This document shows positions 1-9,028 of a stretch of 64,000 bases of DNA, one piece after another. Each line of letters begins with the position of its first letter. The stretch's first letter is position 1. Below the pieces are notes generated by a model, which saw only the letters and a list, made by a program, of their open reading frames with translations, was not told where the DNA came from and searched no databases. The stretch covers positions 1,772,001 to 1,836,000 of the forward strand of contig NZ_CP035088.1 in assembly GCF_004786035.1 (NCBI RefSeq), given 5' to 3'. The stretch comes from Pseudomonas viciae (GTDB lineage: Bacteria > Pseudomonadota > Gammaproteobacteria > Pseudomonadales > Pseudomonadaceae). The position numbers and the translations under genes are program-made.

Positions 1-516
1 GTGAAAACCAAGATTTCCCAGCTCAACGGTTCGATCAACATCTACTCGACCAAGGGCCAGGGCTCGAAGATCGTCATCAAGGTCCCGCTGACCCTGGCGA
101 TCATGCCGACCCTGATGGTCATGCTGGGCAACCAGGCATTTGCCTTCCCGCTGGTCAACGTCAACGAGATCTTCCACCTCGACCTGTCGCGTACCAACGT
201 GGTGGACGGCCAGGAAGTGGTGATCGTACGGGACAAGGCACTGCCGCTGTTCTACCTCAAGCGCTGGCTGGTCAGCTCCGCGGCTCATGTGGAGCAGGGC
301 GAAGGCCACGTGGTGATCCTATCGGTGGGCACCCAGCGGATCGGCTTTGTCGTCGATCAGTTGGTGGGCCAGGAAGAAGTGGTCATCAAGCCATTGGGCA
401 AGATGCTCCAGGGCACCCCGGGCATGTCCGGCGCCACCATCACCGGCGACGGTCGCATCGCATTGATTCTCGATGTGCCAAGCATGCTCAAGCGTTACGC
501 CGCCCGGCGTATTTGA
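1..516 (+). CDS. cheA: Chemotaxis histidine kinase CheA, C-terminal fragment
   Basis: The open frame enters from the left edge, so only the last ~171 residues are present. Residues 1-30 are the end of the HATPase domain (Gly-rich STKGQGS followed by a beta strand). The rest is a CheW-like regulatory domain that docks CheW and the receptors (NEIFHLD, GFVVDQLVGQEEVVIKPLG, DGRIALILDV). CheA phosphorylates CheY and CheB. The following genes cheB, motC, motD, ParC, ParP and cheW match the main flagellar chemotaxis cluster of Pseudomonas. The GTG at base 1 is not the start; the gene begins outside the window. Confidence 0.95.
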   Translation: MKTKISQLNGSINIYSTKGQGSKIVIKVPLTLAIMPTLMVMLGNQAFAFPLVNVNEIFHLDLSRTNVVDGQEVVIVRDKALPLFYLKRWLVSSAAHVEQGEGHVVILSVGTQRIGFVVDQLVGQEEVVIKPLGKMLQGTPGMSGATITGDGRIALILDVPSMLKRYAARRI

Positions 517-564
517 TTCTGGAGGGGCGTGGCCCAGTGCCGCGCCTCGTCTAACGGAGTGTTT

Positions 565-1692
565 ATGGTAGTTAAAGTCCTGGTGGTGGACGATTCGGGG
601 TTTTTCCGCCGCCGCGTCTCGGAAATTCTTTCGGCGGATACGAGTATTCAAGTCGTCGGTACGGCGACCAACGGCAAAGAGGCGATCGATCAGGCGCTGG
701 CACTCAAGCCAGACGTGATCACCATGGACTACGAGATGCCGATGATGGATGGCATCACAGCCGTGCGGCATATCATGCAGCGCTGCCCGACTCCCGTATT
801 GATGTTCTCCTCCCTGACCCATGAAGGCGCCCGGGTGACCCTCGATGCGCTGGACGCCGGGGCGGTGGATTTCCTGCCGAAAAATTTCGAAGACATTTCG
901 CGCAACCCCGACAAGGTTCGGCAGTTGCTGTGCGAAAAGGTCCACAGCATTTCTCGCAGCAACCGACGTCTTGGGGCCTACAGCGCGCCAGCGCCTGTGG
1001 TTGCGCCAAGCCCTGCGCCAGCCCCGACTTCGGCGGGCAGTTTCAATCCGGCACCGGTGCGCAGTGCACCGGCACCTACGCCTGCACGTCCGGCTCCAGT
1101 CAGTGCGTCGTCGCCGGCACCCAAGCGCAAAGCCTACAAACTGGTCGCGATCGGTACGTCCACCGGTGGGCCGGTGGCGCTGCAACGGGTCCTGACCCAG
1201 TTGCCGGCCAATTTCCCGGCTCCTATCGTGCTGATCCAGCACATGCCCGCAGCCTTCACCAAGGCCTTCGCCGAGCGATTGGACAAACTGTGCAACATCA
1301 GCGTCAAGGAAGCCGAGGATGGTGACATCCTGCGTCCGGGCCTGGCGTTGTTGGCCCCGGGTGGCAAGCAGATGATGGTCGATGGCCGCGGCGCGGTGAA
1401 AATCCTGCCGGGCGACGAACGTTTGAACTACAAACCGTGCGTGGACATCACCTTCGGTTCCGCCGCCAAGTCCTACGGTGACAAAGTTCTGGCGGTGGTG
1501 CTCACCGGCATGGGCGCCGACGGTCGCGAAGGCGCACGCCTGCTCAAGCAGGGCGGCAGTGCGATCTGGGCCCAGGATGAAGCCAGTTGCGTGATCTACG
1601 GCATGCCGATGGCCATCGTCAAAGCAGATCTCGCCGACGCGGTGTACGGGTTGGATGACATCGGTAGACACCTGGTCGAGGCGTGCCTGTAA
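565..1692 (+). CDS. cheB: Chemotaxis protein-glutamate methylesterase CheB
   Basis: CheB demethylates and deamidates receptor glutamates for adaptation. The 375-residue protein has an N-terminal receiver domain (acidic Asp9/Asp10, phosphoacceptor Asp55 in TMDYEMP, Lys in LPKN). A long Ala/Pro-rich linker (about 140-188) follows, then the CheB esterase domain with the triad Ser199 (GTSTGG), His226 (IQHMP) and Asp319 (TGMGADG). I chose the ATG at 565 because it has an ACGGAG ribosome site 6 nt upstream and starts directly in the receiver fold; an in-frame start 36 nt earlier adds residues unlike the family. The stop overlaps the ATG of motC by one base. Confidence 0.95.
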   Translation: MVVKVLVVDDSGFFRRRVSEILSADTSIQVVGTATNGKEAIDQALALKPDVITMDYEMPMMDGITAVRHIMQRCPTPVLMFSSLTHEGARVTLDALDAGAVDFLPKNFEDISRNPDKVRQLLCEKVHSISRSNRRLGAYSAPAPVVAPSPAPAPTSAGSFNPAPVRSAPAPTPARPAPVSASSPAPKRKAYKLVAIGTSTGGPVALQRVLTQLPANFPAPIVLIQHMPAAFTKAFAERLDKLCNISVKEAEDGDILRPGLALLAPGGKQMMVDGRGAVKILPGDERLNYKPCVDITFGSAAKSYGDKVLAVVLTGMGADGREGARLLKQGGSAIWAQDEASCVIYGMPMAIVKADLADAVYGLDDIGRHLVEACL

Positions 1693-2432
1693 TGGATGTG
1701 CTTAGCCTGATCGGCATTGTCATGGCGTTCGTCGCCATTATTGGCGGCAATTACCTGGAAGGTGGTCATCTTGGGGCCCTGGCCAACGGCCCGGCAGCGT
1801 TGATCGTGATCGGCGGCACTGTTGGCGCCGCGCTGTTGCAGTCGCCCATGAGCGCTTTCAAGCGTGCCATGCAGGTGCTGATCTGGATTCTGTTCCCTCC
1901 TCGTGTCGACTTGGCTGGCGGTATCGATCGTGTGGTGAACTGGAGCCTGACTGCGCGCAAGGAAGGCCTGCTGGGGTTGGAAGGGGTGGCCGATGCCGAA
2001 CCCGACAGCTACTCACGCAAAGGCCTGCAATTGCTGGTGGATGGCGCGGAGCCAGAAGCCATCCGCAGCATCCTGGAGGTGGATTTCTACACCCAGGAAA
2101 GCCGCGACATCGAAGCGGCCAAAGTCTTCGAAAGCATGGGCGGCTACGCGCCGACCATCGGCATCATCGGTGCGGTGATGGGCCTGATCCACGTGATGGG
2201 CAACCTGGCCGACCCGTCGCAGCTGGGCAGCGGCATCGCTGTGGCGTTCGTCGCCACGATCTACGGCGTAGCGAGCGCCAACCTGGTGCTGTTGCCGATC
2301 GCCGCCAAGCTCAAGTCCATCGCATTGCGCCAGTCGCGCTATCGCGAAATGTTGCTGGAAGGGATCCTGTCGATCGCCGAAGGTGAAAACCCGCGTTCCA
2401 TTGAGCTGAAGCTCCAGGGCTTCATGGACTGA
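1692..2432 (+). CDS. motC: Flagellar stator protein MotC (MotA family)
   Basis: This is the 246-residue inner-membrane stator subunit of the second Pseudomonas stator pair, MotCD, which conducts protons to turn the flagellum and is the set associated with swarming. It has four predicted membrane segments (about 1-20, 30-50, 150-172, 180-202), with the family signature GYAPTIGIIGAVMGLI between a cytoplasmic loop and the third helix. ATG 1692 overlaps the cheB stop (TAATG), indicating translational coupling. A GTG 9 nt upstream is possible but less likely. motD follows after 15 nt. Confidence 0.93.
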   Translation: MDVLSLIGIVMAFVAIIGGNYLEGGHLGALANGPAALIVIGGTVGAALLQSPMSAFKRAMQVLIWILFPPRVDLAGGIDRVVNWSLTARKEGLLGLEGVADAEPDSYSRKGLQLLVDGAEPEAIRSILEVDFYTQESRDIEAAKVFESMGGYAPTIGIIGAVMGLIHVMGNLADPSQLGSGIAVAFVATIYGVASANLVLLPIAAKLKSIALRQSRYREMLLEGILSIAEGENPRSIELKLQGFMD

Positions 2433-2447
2433 TGGGGAGTATGGACC

Positions 2448-3332
2448 ATGGCACGTCGCAGACATCGTGAAGAACACGTCAATCATGAACGCTGGCTGGT
2501 TTCCTACGCCGACTTCATCACGCTGTTGTTCGCCTTTTTCGTGGTCATGTATTCGATCTCGTCGGTCAACGAAGGCAAGTACAAAGTCATTTCCGAAGCG
2601 TTGATCGGGGTCTTTACCGACTCCGACCGCGCCCTCAAGCCCATCCCCATTGGTGATGAGCGGCCCAAGAGCACCACGCCGGCCAAGCCGCTGATCAAGG
2701 ATTCCGAGCAGGTGGATGCCGGTATCGCCGGCGGCAGCGATCCGTTGAAAAGCATCGCTGACGACATCAGCGCGGCGTTCGGCGACCTGATCAGCTCGAA
2801 CCAGATGACCGTGCGCGGCAATGAGTTGTGGGTCGAGATCGAGCTCAATTCCAGCCTGTTGTTCGGCAGCGGCGACGCCATGCCCAGCGACATGGCGTTC
2901 AACATCATCGATAAAGTGGCGACGATCCTGAAGCCCTTCGACAACCCGATCCATGTTGAAGGTTTCACCGACGACCAGCCAATCCGCACTCCGCAGTACC
3001 CGACCAACTGGGAACTGTCCTCGGCCCGTTCGGCGAGCATCGTGCGCATGCTCGCCATGCAGGGTGTGAACCCTGGCCGCCTGGCGTCGGTGGGCTATGG
3101 GGAGTTCCAGCCGGTGGCCAACAACGCCACGGCCGAGGGGCGTGCGCGTAACCGTCGCGTGGTACTGGTGGTGTCGCGAAACCTCGATGTGCGCCGCAGC
3201 CTGACCGGTACCGGCACGGCCAATGCAAAACCGGACGCGGCGTTGAAGCGTGCTGGCACACAAACTGCACCGACCTCGGTCAAGTCGCCGGGACGACAGA
3301 GTGCCGTCAATTCTCCGTCACCCGCTTTATAA
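2448..3332 (+). CDS. motD: Flagellar stator protein MotD (MotB family)
   Basis: This 294-residue partner of MotC anchors the stator to peptidoglycan. There is a basic N-terminus, one membrane helix at about 17-37 containing SYADFITLLFAFF with the Asp that carries protons, a periplasmic linker, and a C-terminal OmpA-like peptidoglycan-binding domain (VEGFTDD, NWELSSARSASIVRML, GYGEFQP, RARNRRV; about 130-250). The tail after 250 is low-complexity and rich in Ala, Thr and Pro. It is preceded by GGGGAG and is in the same operon as motC. Confidence 0.94.
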   Translation: MARRRHREEHVNHERWLVSYADFITLLFAFFVVMYSISSVNEGKYKVISEALIGVFTDSDRALKPIPIGDERPKSTTPAKPLIKDSEQVDAGIAGGSDPLKSIADDISAAFGDLISSNQMTVRGNELWVEIELNSSLLFGSGDAMPSDMAFNIIDKVATILKPFDNPIHVEGFTDDQPIRTPQYPTNWELSSARSASIVRMLAMQGVNPGRLASVGYGEFQPVANNATAEGRARNRRVVLVVSRNLDVRRSLTGTGTANAKPDAALKRAGTQTAPTSVKSPGRQSAVNSPSPAL

Positions 3333-3381
3333 CCGAGCTATTTCTCGGTCGAGCCTGTTTCGGCCGGGAGGAACGATCCGA

Positions 3382-4173
3382 ATGAGAGTCTGGGCAGTCG
3401 CCAATCAAAAAGGTGGTGTGGGCAAAACCACATCTTCCATCGCTTTAGCCGGATTGCTGGCCGAGGCGGGCAAGCGCGTGGTCATGGTCGATCTGGACCC
3501 CCACGGCTCGATGACCAGCTATTTTGGTTACGATCCCGACAGCCTGGAGCACAGCAACTACGACCTGTTCCTGCACAAGGGTGTTGTGCCAGAAGGTCTG
3601 CCGGGGCAGTTGCTGCTGTCCACCAGCGACGAGCGGATTTCCCTGTTGCCGTCGAGTACCGCTTTGGCGACCCTGGAACGGCAGTCGCCGGGACAGAGCG
3701 GCCTGGGGCTGGTCATCGCCAAGAGTCTGGCGCAGCTATGGCAGGATTTCGATTACGCGATCATCGACAGTCCGCCGTTGCTCGGTTTGCTGATGGTCAA
3801 CGCTTTGGCGGCCAGTCAGCAATTGGTCATCCCGGTGCAAACCGAGCACCTGGCGGTCAAGGGCCTGGAGCGCATGGTCAATACCCTGGCGATGGTCAAC
3901 CGCTCTCGCAAGCAATCGCTTGCCTTCAACATCGTGCCGACCCTGTTCGACCGGCGTACCCAGGCGTCCCTGGGTACCCTGCGCGTGTTGCGGGACATGT
4001 ACCCGGATGACATCTGGCAAGGCTACATTCCCGTCGATACCCGTCTGCGCGACGCCAGCCGCGCCGGCCTGACCCCTTCGCAATTCGACGGCAAAAGCCG
4101 TGGTGTGCTGGCCTATCGGGCGCTGCTCAAGCACCTGCTGGCCCAACAGCTTGTTTCACAGCAGGTGGCTTAA
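3382..4173 (+). CDS. ParA/MinD-family ATPase of the chemotaxis cluster (ParC-like)
   Basis: This 263-residue ATPase has the deviant Walker A motif KGGVGKTT (10-17), the VMVDLDPHGS switch region and IIDSPPLLG (Walker B). In polar-flagellated gammaproteobacteria this gene, placed between motD and a CheW-domain protein, is ParC, which localises chemotaxis arrays to the cell pole; I infer the same role here from position. ATG 3382 follows a GGGAGGAAC ribosome site and begins at the first beta strand. Longer in-frame starts overlap motD and add no conserved sequence. Confidence 0.9.
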   Translation: MRVWAVANQKGGVGKTTSSIALAGLLAEAGKRVVMVDLDPHGSMTSYFGYDPDSLEHSNYDLFLHKGVVPEGLPGQLLLSTSDERISLLPSSTALATLERQSPGQSGLGLVIAKSLAQLWQDFDYAIIDSPPLLGLLMVNALAASQQLVIPVQTEHLAVKGLERMVNTLAMVNRSRKQSLAFNIVPTLFDRRTQASLGTLRVLRDMYPDDIWQGYIPVDTRLRDASRAGLTPSQFDGKSRGVLAYRALLKHLLAQQLVSQQVA

Positions 4174-4268
4174 GTGACGAGGTTTCCCCTAGGCATCGTG
4201 CTCGCTTGCGAGCGCTCAAGTCCGACCGCATTCATGCCGATAACCTCTTTAAGCGGCGCACTGTTCCT

Positions 4269-5141
4269 ATGAGCCGCCCGATAAAGACAACCTCGCGTCC
4301 GCAAATGGCCTTGCAGTCCTATCTGGACGGGCTGTTGCAGGAAGCGACCGAAGAACTGTCACCGCCGCCGAGCGTGATCGAGGCGTTGCCCGAGACCGTC
4401 GTACCCGAAGGCGTGCTGGATGAGTTTCAGGCGGCCGTGCTCGAAGAGCAGGCCCGTGACGCGCAGAAGTCAGTGATGGCGGCGGCGGTCGAGGCACCGT
4501 TTATCAAGCCTCAGGTGGCCGTCATGGACGCGCCTGCGCCGATCCTGGCGCCGGTCTCGACCGTTGCACCGTTGTTGCAGGGCCTGGTGACGCCGGTGGT
4601 GGAAGTCCACTTGCCGCCGAGCAACCCGCCGCCGCCGGTGCCAAACGATGACCGTCCGGCCTGGGCCGCCGAGCCGTTCGAGTGTCTGTTGTTCGATGTG
4701 GCCGGGTTGACCCTGGCGGTGCCGCTGGTATGCCTGGGATCGATTTATTCCCTGGCCGGGCAGGAATTGACGCCGTTGTTCGGCCAGCCGGAATGGTTCC
4801 TCGGGATCCTGCCGAGCCAGGCCGGCAACCTCAAGGTGCTCGACACCGCGCGTTGGGTGATGCCGGACCGTTATCGCGATGATTTTCGCCAGGGCCTGCA
4901 GTACGTGATTTCTGTGCAAGGTTATGAATGGGGTTTGGCGGTGCATCAGGTCAGTCGCTCGCTGCGCCTGGACCCGAACGAGATCAAATGGCGCAGCCAT
5001 CGAGGGCAACGGCCATGGCTGGCCGGGACGGTGATCGAGCACATGTGCGCCTTGCTGGACGTGTCCGAGCTGGCCGAGCTGATCGCCAGCGGCGGGGCAA
5101 AACACCTGGGCGGCACCAAGCCGGTCCAGAAACCGAAATAA
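4269..5141 (+). CDS. CheW-domain protein, ParP-like chemotaxis array coupler
   Basis: The 290-residue protein has a variable Ala/Pro-rich N-terminal half (to about 135) and a C-terminal CheW-like domain (FECLLFDVAGLTLAVPL, LAVHQVSRSL, RPWLAGTVIEHMCALLDV). In ParC/ParP systems the CheW-like domain binds CheA and receptor tips while the N-terminal part contacts ParC. The order ParC-ParP-cheW supports that role. ATG 4269 is preferred over an upstream TTG at 4206 because the extra residues are not protein-like. The stop lies 72 nt before cheW. Confidence 0.88.
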   Translation: MSRPIKTTSRPQMALQSYLDGLLQEATEELSPPPSVIEALPETVVPEGVLDEFQAAVLEEQARDAQKSVMAAAVEAPFIKPQVAVMDAPAPILAPVSTVAPLLQGLVTPVVEVHLPPSNPPPPVPNDDRPAWAAEPFECLLFDVAGLTLAVPLVCLGSIYSLAGQELTPLFGQPEWFLGILPSQAGNLKVLDTARWVMPDRYRDDFRQGLQYVISVQGYEWGLAVHQVSRSLRLDPNEIKWRSHRGQRPWLAGTVIEHMCALLDVSELAELIASGGAKHLGGTKPVQKPK

Positions 5142-5213
5142 GACAACCGGTGGCGCACAGCGTCACGGGACAGAACACACGCCGCCACAGGCGGTTTTTC
5201 GAGGGGTCAGGGT

Positions 5214-5699
5214 ATGAATGATAAGGCGTCGTCTCTCAAGGGTTCCGAAGATCCGATTTTGCAATGGGTAACCTTCAAACTCGACAACGAAACCTACGGC
5301 ATCAACGTGATGCGCGTTCAGGAAGTGCTGCGCTATACCGAGATCGCCCCGGTTCCGGGTGCACCCAGCTACGTGCTGGGCATCATCAACCTGCGCGGTA
5401 ACGTGGTTACGGTCATCGACACTCGCCAGCGTTTTGGCTTGAGCTCCACCGAGGTCAACGACAACACGCGTATCGTGATCATCGAAGCCGATAAGCAAGT
5501 GGTCGGCATTCTCGTCGACAGCGTCGCCGAAGTGGTTTACTTGCGTCAGTCGGAAATCGAAACCGCGCCTAACGTCGGTAACGAAGAGTCGGCTAAGTTC
5601 ATCCAGGGTGTTTGCAACAAGAACAACGAGTTGCTGATCCTGGTCGAGCTGGAAAAAATGATGAGCGAAGAAGAGTGGTCGGAACTGGAGAGTATCTGA
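5214..5699 (+). CDS. cheW: Chemotaxis coupling protein CheW
   Basis: At 161 residues this is the usual CheW length. It links methyl-accepting receptors to CheA. The single CheW/SH3-like domain covers most of the protein, with LDNETYGINVMRVQEVLRY at the start, APSYVLGIINLRGNVVTVID in the middle and FIQGVCNKNNELLILVELEKM near the end. GAGGGGTCAGGGT precedes ATG 5214. It ends directly against the TTG start of the next gene. Confidence 0.96.
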   Translation: MNDKASSLKGSEDPILQWVTFKLDNETYGINVMRVQEVLRYTEIAPVPGAPSYVLGIINLRGNVVTVIDTRQRFGLSSTEVNDNTRIVIIEADKQVVGILVDSVAEVVYLRQSEIETAPNVGNEESAKFIQGVCNKNNELLILVELEKMMSEEEWSELESI

Positions 5700-6095
5700 T
5701 TGATTCTTGAGGTAGCAGTCATTGTCCTGTTCCTTTTTTGGGCAGGCACGCTGGCGATGTTTGTGGCGTACATACGTGGTCAGCGGCAGATCGCCGCTCA
5801 GCAGGCCCAGGGCGATGCGCTGCGCGATCAGCGCATCAAGGACCTGGCCAAACGCGTCGACGATTATCAGAACGGCACCGTGCGCATGGGTGAAGCCCTC
5901 CATGAGCTACGCGCCGTGGTCGCGCCGTTGCCGGACAAACTGGCCCAACTGGAACAACGCGACCCCTCCACCTTGTCCTTCGCCCAGGCCGCACGCCTGG
6001 TTGGCATGGGCGCCAGCGTCGACGAACTGACCCAATCCTGCGGCTTGACCCAGGCCGAGGCGGAGTTGATGAGTAAGTTGCATAGGGGCGGTTGA
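5700..6095 (+). CDS. DUF2802 membrane-anchored protein of the chemotaxis operon
   Basis: This 131-residue protein of unknown function has one N-terminal membrane helix (about 3-24), a Gln/Arg-rich coiled-coil stretch (28-80) and a helical C-terminus (AARLVGMGASVDELTQSCG and LTQAEAELMSKLH) resembling the DUF2802 motif, which looks like a small helix-turn-helix. The start is the TTG at 5700 immediately after the cheW stop; there is no ATG early in the frame and the membrane helix begins at once. It is the last gene of the operon and is followed by a strong terminator. Confidence 0.85.
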   Translation: MILEVAVIVLFLFWAGTLAMFVAYIRGQRQIAAQQAQGDALRDQRIKDLAKRVDDYQNGTVRMGEALHELRAVVAPLPDKLAQLEQRDPSTLSFAQAARLVGMGASVDELTQSCGLTQAEAELMSKLHRGG

Positions 6096-6112
6096 TCGTT
6101 CTCGCCCTGATC

Positions 6113-6146
6113 AACTGTGGGAGTGAGAAAGCTCCCACAGTTTTTT
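6113..6146 (+). terminator. Intrinsic terminator of the chemotaxis operon
   Basis: An 11-bp perfect stem (AACTGTGGGAG / CTCCCACAGTT) with an 8-nt loop is followed by a run of T. It lies 18 nt after the DUF2802 stop. The stem contains the TGTGGGAG core of the local REP repeats, so it may have arisen from a REP arm. Confidence 0.8.
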
Positions 6147-6183
6147 GTCGCGCGCATACCTGGACCCTGCAGTCAACAACCCC

Positions 6184-6280
6184 CTGTGGTGAGGGAGCTT
6201 GCTCCCGCTGGGCCGCGCAGCGGACCTCAGCTTTTGCGGCTGCTGCGCACCCGAGCGGGAGCAAGCTCCCTCGCCACAGG
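6184..6280. repeat. REP doublet, family A
   Basis: Two inverted arms, the left a variant (TGGTGAGGGAGCTTGCTCCC) and the right CGGGAGCAAGCTCCCTCGCC, flank about 45 nt of unrelated sequence. Each arm is itself palindromic (GGGAGC..GCTCCC). The family A left-arm consensus in this window is GTGGCGAGGGAGCTTGCTCC. It lies between the convergent DUF2802 and FlhB-like genes. Confidence 0.85.
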
Positions 6281-6296
6281 TACAGCGTCGTTGCGA

Positions 6297-6626
6297 TCAG
6301 TAATCGTCGCCGCGATCGGTCACATCCTTCTCGACACTCGGTGCATTCGGATCATGGCCCTGGGGGAACTTGCCCTTGAGGTTCCAGGCAAACGCGATGA
6401 TCTCGGCAATCGTGCGGTACAACTCTTCTGGAATGCTGTCCCCCAGTTCCATCCGCGCCAACAGCTTCACCAACTCGGCGTTTTCATAAATCGGCACTTC
6501 GCTTTCGCGGGCGATCCGCAGGATTTCCTCGGCCAGGGCTTCGTCACCCTTGGCGGTGAGGGTTGGGGCGTGGTGGCCATCGTACTTGAGGGCGATGGCT
6601 TGGCGGGGTTCGGTGTGGGTTGTCAT
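6297..6626 (-). CDS. FlhB C-terminal-domain-like protein (FhlB type)
   Basis: The 109-residue protein matches the cytoplasmic C-terminal domain of the flagellar export switch FlhB (AIALKYDGHHAPTLTAKG, VPIYENAELVKLLARMELG, IPEELYRTIAEIIAFAW). It lacks the membrane half and the NPTH autocleavage site. Such stand-alone proteins occur in Pseudomonas beside a FliK-like gene and may act in substrate switching, but the role is unproven. The start at 6626 overlaps the stop of the FliK-like gene (ATGA), so the two are coupled. A longer upstream frame only overlaps that gene. Confidence 0.85.
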   Translation of the reverse strand: MTTHTEPRQAIALKYDGHHAPTLTAKGDEALAEEILRIARESEVPIYENAELVKLLARMELGDSIPEELYRTIAEIIAFAWNLKGKFPQGHDPNAPSVEKDVTDRGDDY

Positions 6627-8194
6627 GCGGTTTCGTCCACCCAGCGTTGTTCCAGGCGAGTCTTGGGGCCCTGGGGCGGGGTGCCGAGATGGCAGTCCAG
6701 GTCGCCGACGTTCAGGCCACAACTCACCAGGCGCTCACGCAGCGCTGTCAGGTTGCTTTCGATCAGGCTCGCGGTGTACGGCCGCTGCGCCCATAACTGG
6801 CTCGACAGGCTGCCGCTGAGCAACTGCGCCTGGATTTGCAGCGGTCCCAACGGCTCCATGTCGAAGGCCAGCTCGACCCGCCAGAGTTGCTGTTTCGGTT
6901 CACGTTCATCCCGGCGCTCGGCTGGCTGCTCCCGGGGCGGGGTTTCCTCGCGTTGGAATTTGACCTGCAAGGGCACGATGTCCTGCAGATTGCGCATCGG
7001 GATTTCCAGTTGCCAGGTGCTCATCAGCCGGCCGTCGTCGGTCAGACCGGTCTGTTCCAGGCTCGACAGCTGATGGCTTTGCAGGCGCGACACGGCGGCC
7101 GCCGCCAGGCGCAACAGGTGTTCCAGATCGCCTTCCTGGTCCTGGTCTTTGAGCAGGCGCGAGGGCAGGGGGAAGTGGGTGGGTTGTGGCTTGACGCTGA
7201 CCTGGCCAAGCATCCCCAGGGCGCTGCGCACGAAGTTGGGCATGGCCTGGGCCAGGGTGTTGGCGGCGATGATCGCGCCAAGGCTGGTGGAGGCTGGCAG
7301 GGCGGGGGTCAGTTGGGCGATCAATTTCAGCAAGTCACCTTTCATGTCCGGTGCCAGGCCCGACGGCTGCCCGGCGAGCAATTTGCTTTCCAGGAACACA
7401 CCGCTGGCTGCCATGGCCTGGGCCAAACCTTTGGACGTGCTCAGCTGCTGGACATCCGGCAGGCCTGCCAACAGGCGTGTCACCGCGGCGCGCAGCTCGG
7501 TGCCGGTGTCGTCAGTGGCCGGCAGGTTTTGCAGGGCGGCGATCAGGCTATCCAGCGAGCCTTGACGGCTTACCTGCGTGGCCAGTTGCTGGCTCACCGC
7601 CAGTTGCTCCTGGCGGTTGCTCAGGGGCACGAATTTCAGCGTCTGGCCATCTTGCACCTGGGCGCTCAACAGCGTGCCGATACGCAGCGGTTGCGGGCTG
7701 TCGATGTCCAGGGTGGCGCCGGCCTGGACGGTGTTGAGCAGGCTCACCAACGACCGGTACACCGCCGGTTGCCCCGGCATTTGCGGCAGCGCCTGACTGG
7801 TGAGCACCTTGCCTTGCAGCAGCGTGCCGACCGGCATCTGCGCGGTATCGATACGGGTCAGGGTCGCGACGCTGGAGGCTATGGCCTGCTGTACGGTAAT
7901 CGCCAGGTTGCCGGCGGAGGGCTGGGTCACGGCCAGGCTGGTGCCCTGGGGCAGCGGCTGGGTGCTGGTGGCCTGGACGGTGGTCTGGCGGCCACTCTCC
8001 AGGGTGACCTTGAGCAATAGCTGGAAAGTCTGTTCCGCCTGTTTGAGCGACAGCACTTCGGCCTTGGCGGTTTGGCCAGCGCCGATCAGGCCCTCGGCCG
8101 GCGTCAGCAGTTTGAGCAGCTCGCCACTGACCGCCGGCGTACGCGTCGTTGCCGTGGCCTGGGGCAGCGGCAAAATGTTCATGTCGCCTGTCAT
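6623..8194 (-). CDS. FliK-like flagellar hook-length control protein
   Basis: About 523 residues. The N-terminal three quarters is a low-conservation region rich in Ala, Gln, Leu and Thr. The C-terminal ~110 residues resemble the FliK/Flg_hook domain (LWRVELAFDMEPLGPLQIQAQL, then an LRERLVSCGLNVGDLDCHLG-type ending). It is not the main fliK of the flagellar locus but a second paralogue seen beside ccmA in Pseudomonas. Start is at 8194 (MTGDMN) or 8182 (MNIL). An in-frame extension reaching 8710 crosses into ccmA on the other strand and was rejected. Confidence 0.8.
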   Translation of the reverse strand: MTGDMNILPLPQATATTRTPAVSGELLKLLTPAEGLIGAGQTAKAEVLSLKQAEQTFQLLLKVTLESGRQTTVQATSTQPLPQGTSLAVTQPSAGNLAITVQQAIASSVATLTRIDTAQMPVGTLLQGKVLTSQALPQMPGQPAVYRSLVSLLNTVQAGATLDIDSPQPLRIGTLLSAQVQDGQTLKFVPLSNRQEQLAVSQQLATQVSRQGSLDSLIAALQNLPATDDTGTELRAAVTRLLAGLPDVQQLSTSKGLAQAMAASGVFLESKLLAGQPSGLAPDMKGDLLKLIAQLTPALPASTSLGAIIAANTLAQAMPNFVRSALGMLGQVSVKPQPTHFPLPSRLLKDQDQEGDLEHLLRLAAAAVSRLQSHQLSSLEQTGLTDDGRLMSTWQLEIPMRNLQDIVPLQVKFQREETPPREQPAERRDEREPKQQLWRVELAFDMEPLGPLQIQAQLLSGSLSSQLWAQRPYTASLIESNLTALRERLVSCGLNVGDLDCHLGTPPQGPKTRLEQRWVDETA

Positions 8195-8223
8195 CTGCGG
8201 TCTTACCTTGGGAAAATAAGCCC

Positions 8224-8252
8224 TCTTTAGAGTAGAGCACGGCATGTATAAT
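8224..8252 (+). promoter_or_regulatory. Putative promoter of the ccm operon
   Basis: A perfect TATAAT lies at 8247-8252, in the divergent gap between the FliK-like gene and ccmA. The -35 position (8224-8229, TCTTTA) is a poor match. The predicted transcript would have a leader of about 130 nt before ccmA. Confidence 0.4.
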
Positions 8253-8392
8253 GCCGCCCGTCTCCCAGGGAGTGGCGAAAACCTTGCAATTGTTTGACGC
8301 AGCTCTGTGGAACAGGCCGTCAATGCATCTATGCTGCATCTCTTTAACGGCCGCTGCACTGCCGACTTGAACCGTATAAGGCCCGCGATCCC

Positions 8393-9028
8393 TTGACCAG
8401 TCCTCTCCTGCAAACCGTCGGCCTCGCCTGTGAGCGAGACTTGCGGCTGCTTTTCGAAAAGCTCGAATTGAGACTCGCCAATGGCGATATGGTGCAGATC
8501 AGCGGCCCCAATGGCAGTGGCAAGACCAGCCTGTTGCGCCTGCTGGCCGGGTTGATGCAACCGACCGCCGGCCAGGTGTTGCTCAATGGCCAGCCCTTGC
8601 AGAGCCAGCGCAGTGAACTGGCGCGCAACCTGCTCTGGATCGGCCATGCCGCCGGGATCAAGGATTTGCTGACCCCTGAAGAAAACCTTAGCTGGCTCTG
8701 TGCGCTGCATCGGCCGGTCGGGCGCGAGGCGATCTGGCAGGCGTTAGCGACAGTGGGGTTGCGTGGCTTCGAAGACGTGCCGTGCCACACCCTGTCCGCC
8801 GGCCAGCAGCGCCGCGTGGCCCTGGCTCGGCTGTACCTGGACAGCCCGCCGCTGTGGATTCTCGACGAACCGTTCACCGCCCTGGATAAACAGGGCGTCG
8901 CGCAGCTCGAGGAACACCTGGCCCGGCACTGCGAAAGCGGCGGTATGGTGCTCTTGACCACCCACCACACGCTGGCGCGGATGCCGTCCGGGTATCGCAA
9001 CATTGATCTGGGGAATTGGGCCGTATGA
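8393..9028 (+). CDS. ccmA: Heme exporter ATP-binding protein CcmA
   Basis: This 211-residue ABC ATPase powers the CcmABCD complex, which releases holo-CcmE carrying heme in the periplasm. Walker A is GPNGSGKT (38-45), the signature LSAGQQRR lies at about 131-138 and Walker B is LWILDEP. The start is TTG 8393 ([16 protein letters not shown]); no ATG lies before the ATPase fold. It is the first gene of ccmABCDEFGHI and its stop overlaps ccmB (ATGA). Confidence 0.95.
   Translation: MTSPLLQTVGLACERDLRLLFEKLELRLANGDMVQISGPNGSGKTSLLRLLAGLMQPTAGQVLLNGQPLQSQRSELARNLLWIGHAAGIKDLLTPEENLSWLCALHRPVGREAIWQALATVGLRGFEDVPCHTLSAGQQRRVALARLYLDSPPLWILDEPFTALDKQGVAQLEEHLARHCESGGMVLLTTHHTLARMPSGYRNIDLGNWAV

Noticed and set aside
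6184..6280. REP doublets considered as CRISPR repeats
   Set aside because: They are pairs of inverted palindromes at scattered gene junctions, not direct repeats with unique spacers, and no cas gene is present.
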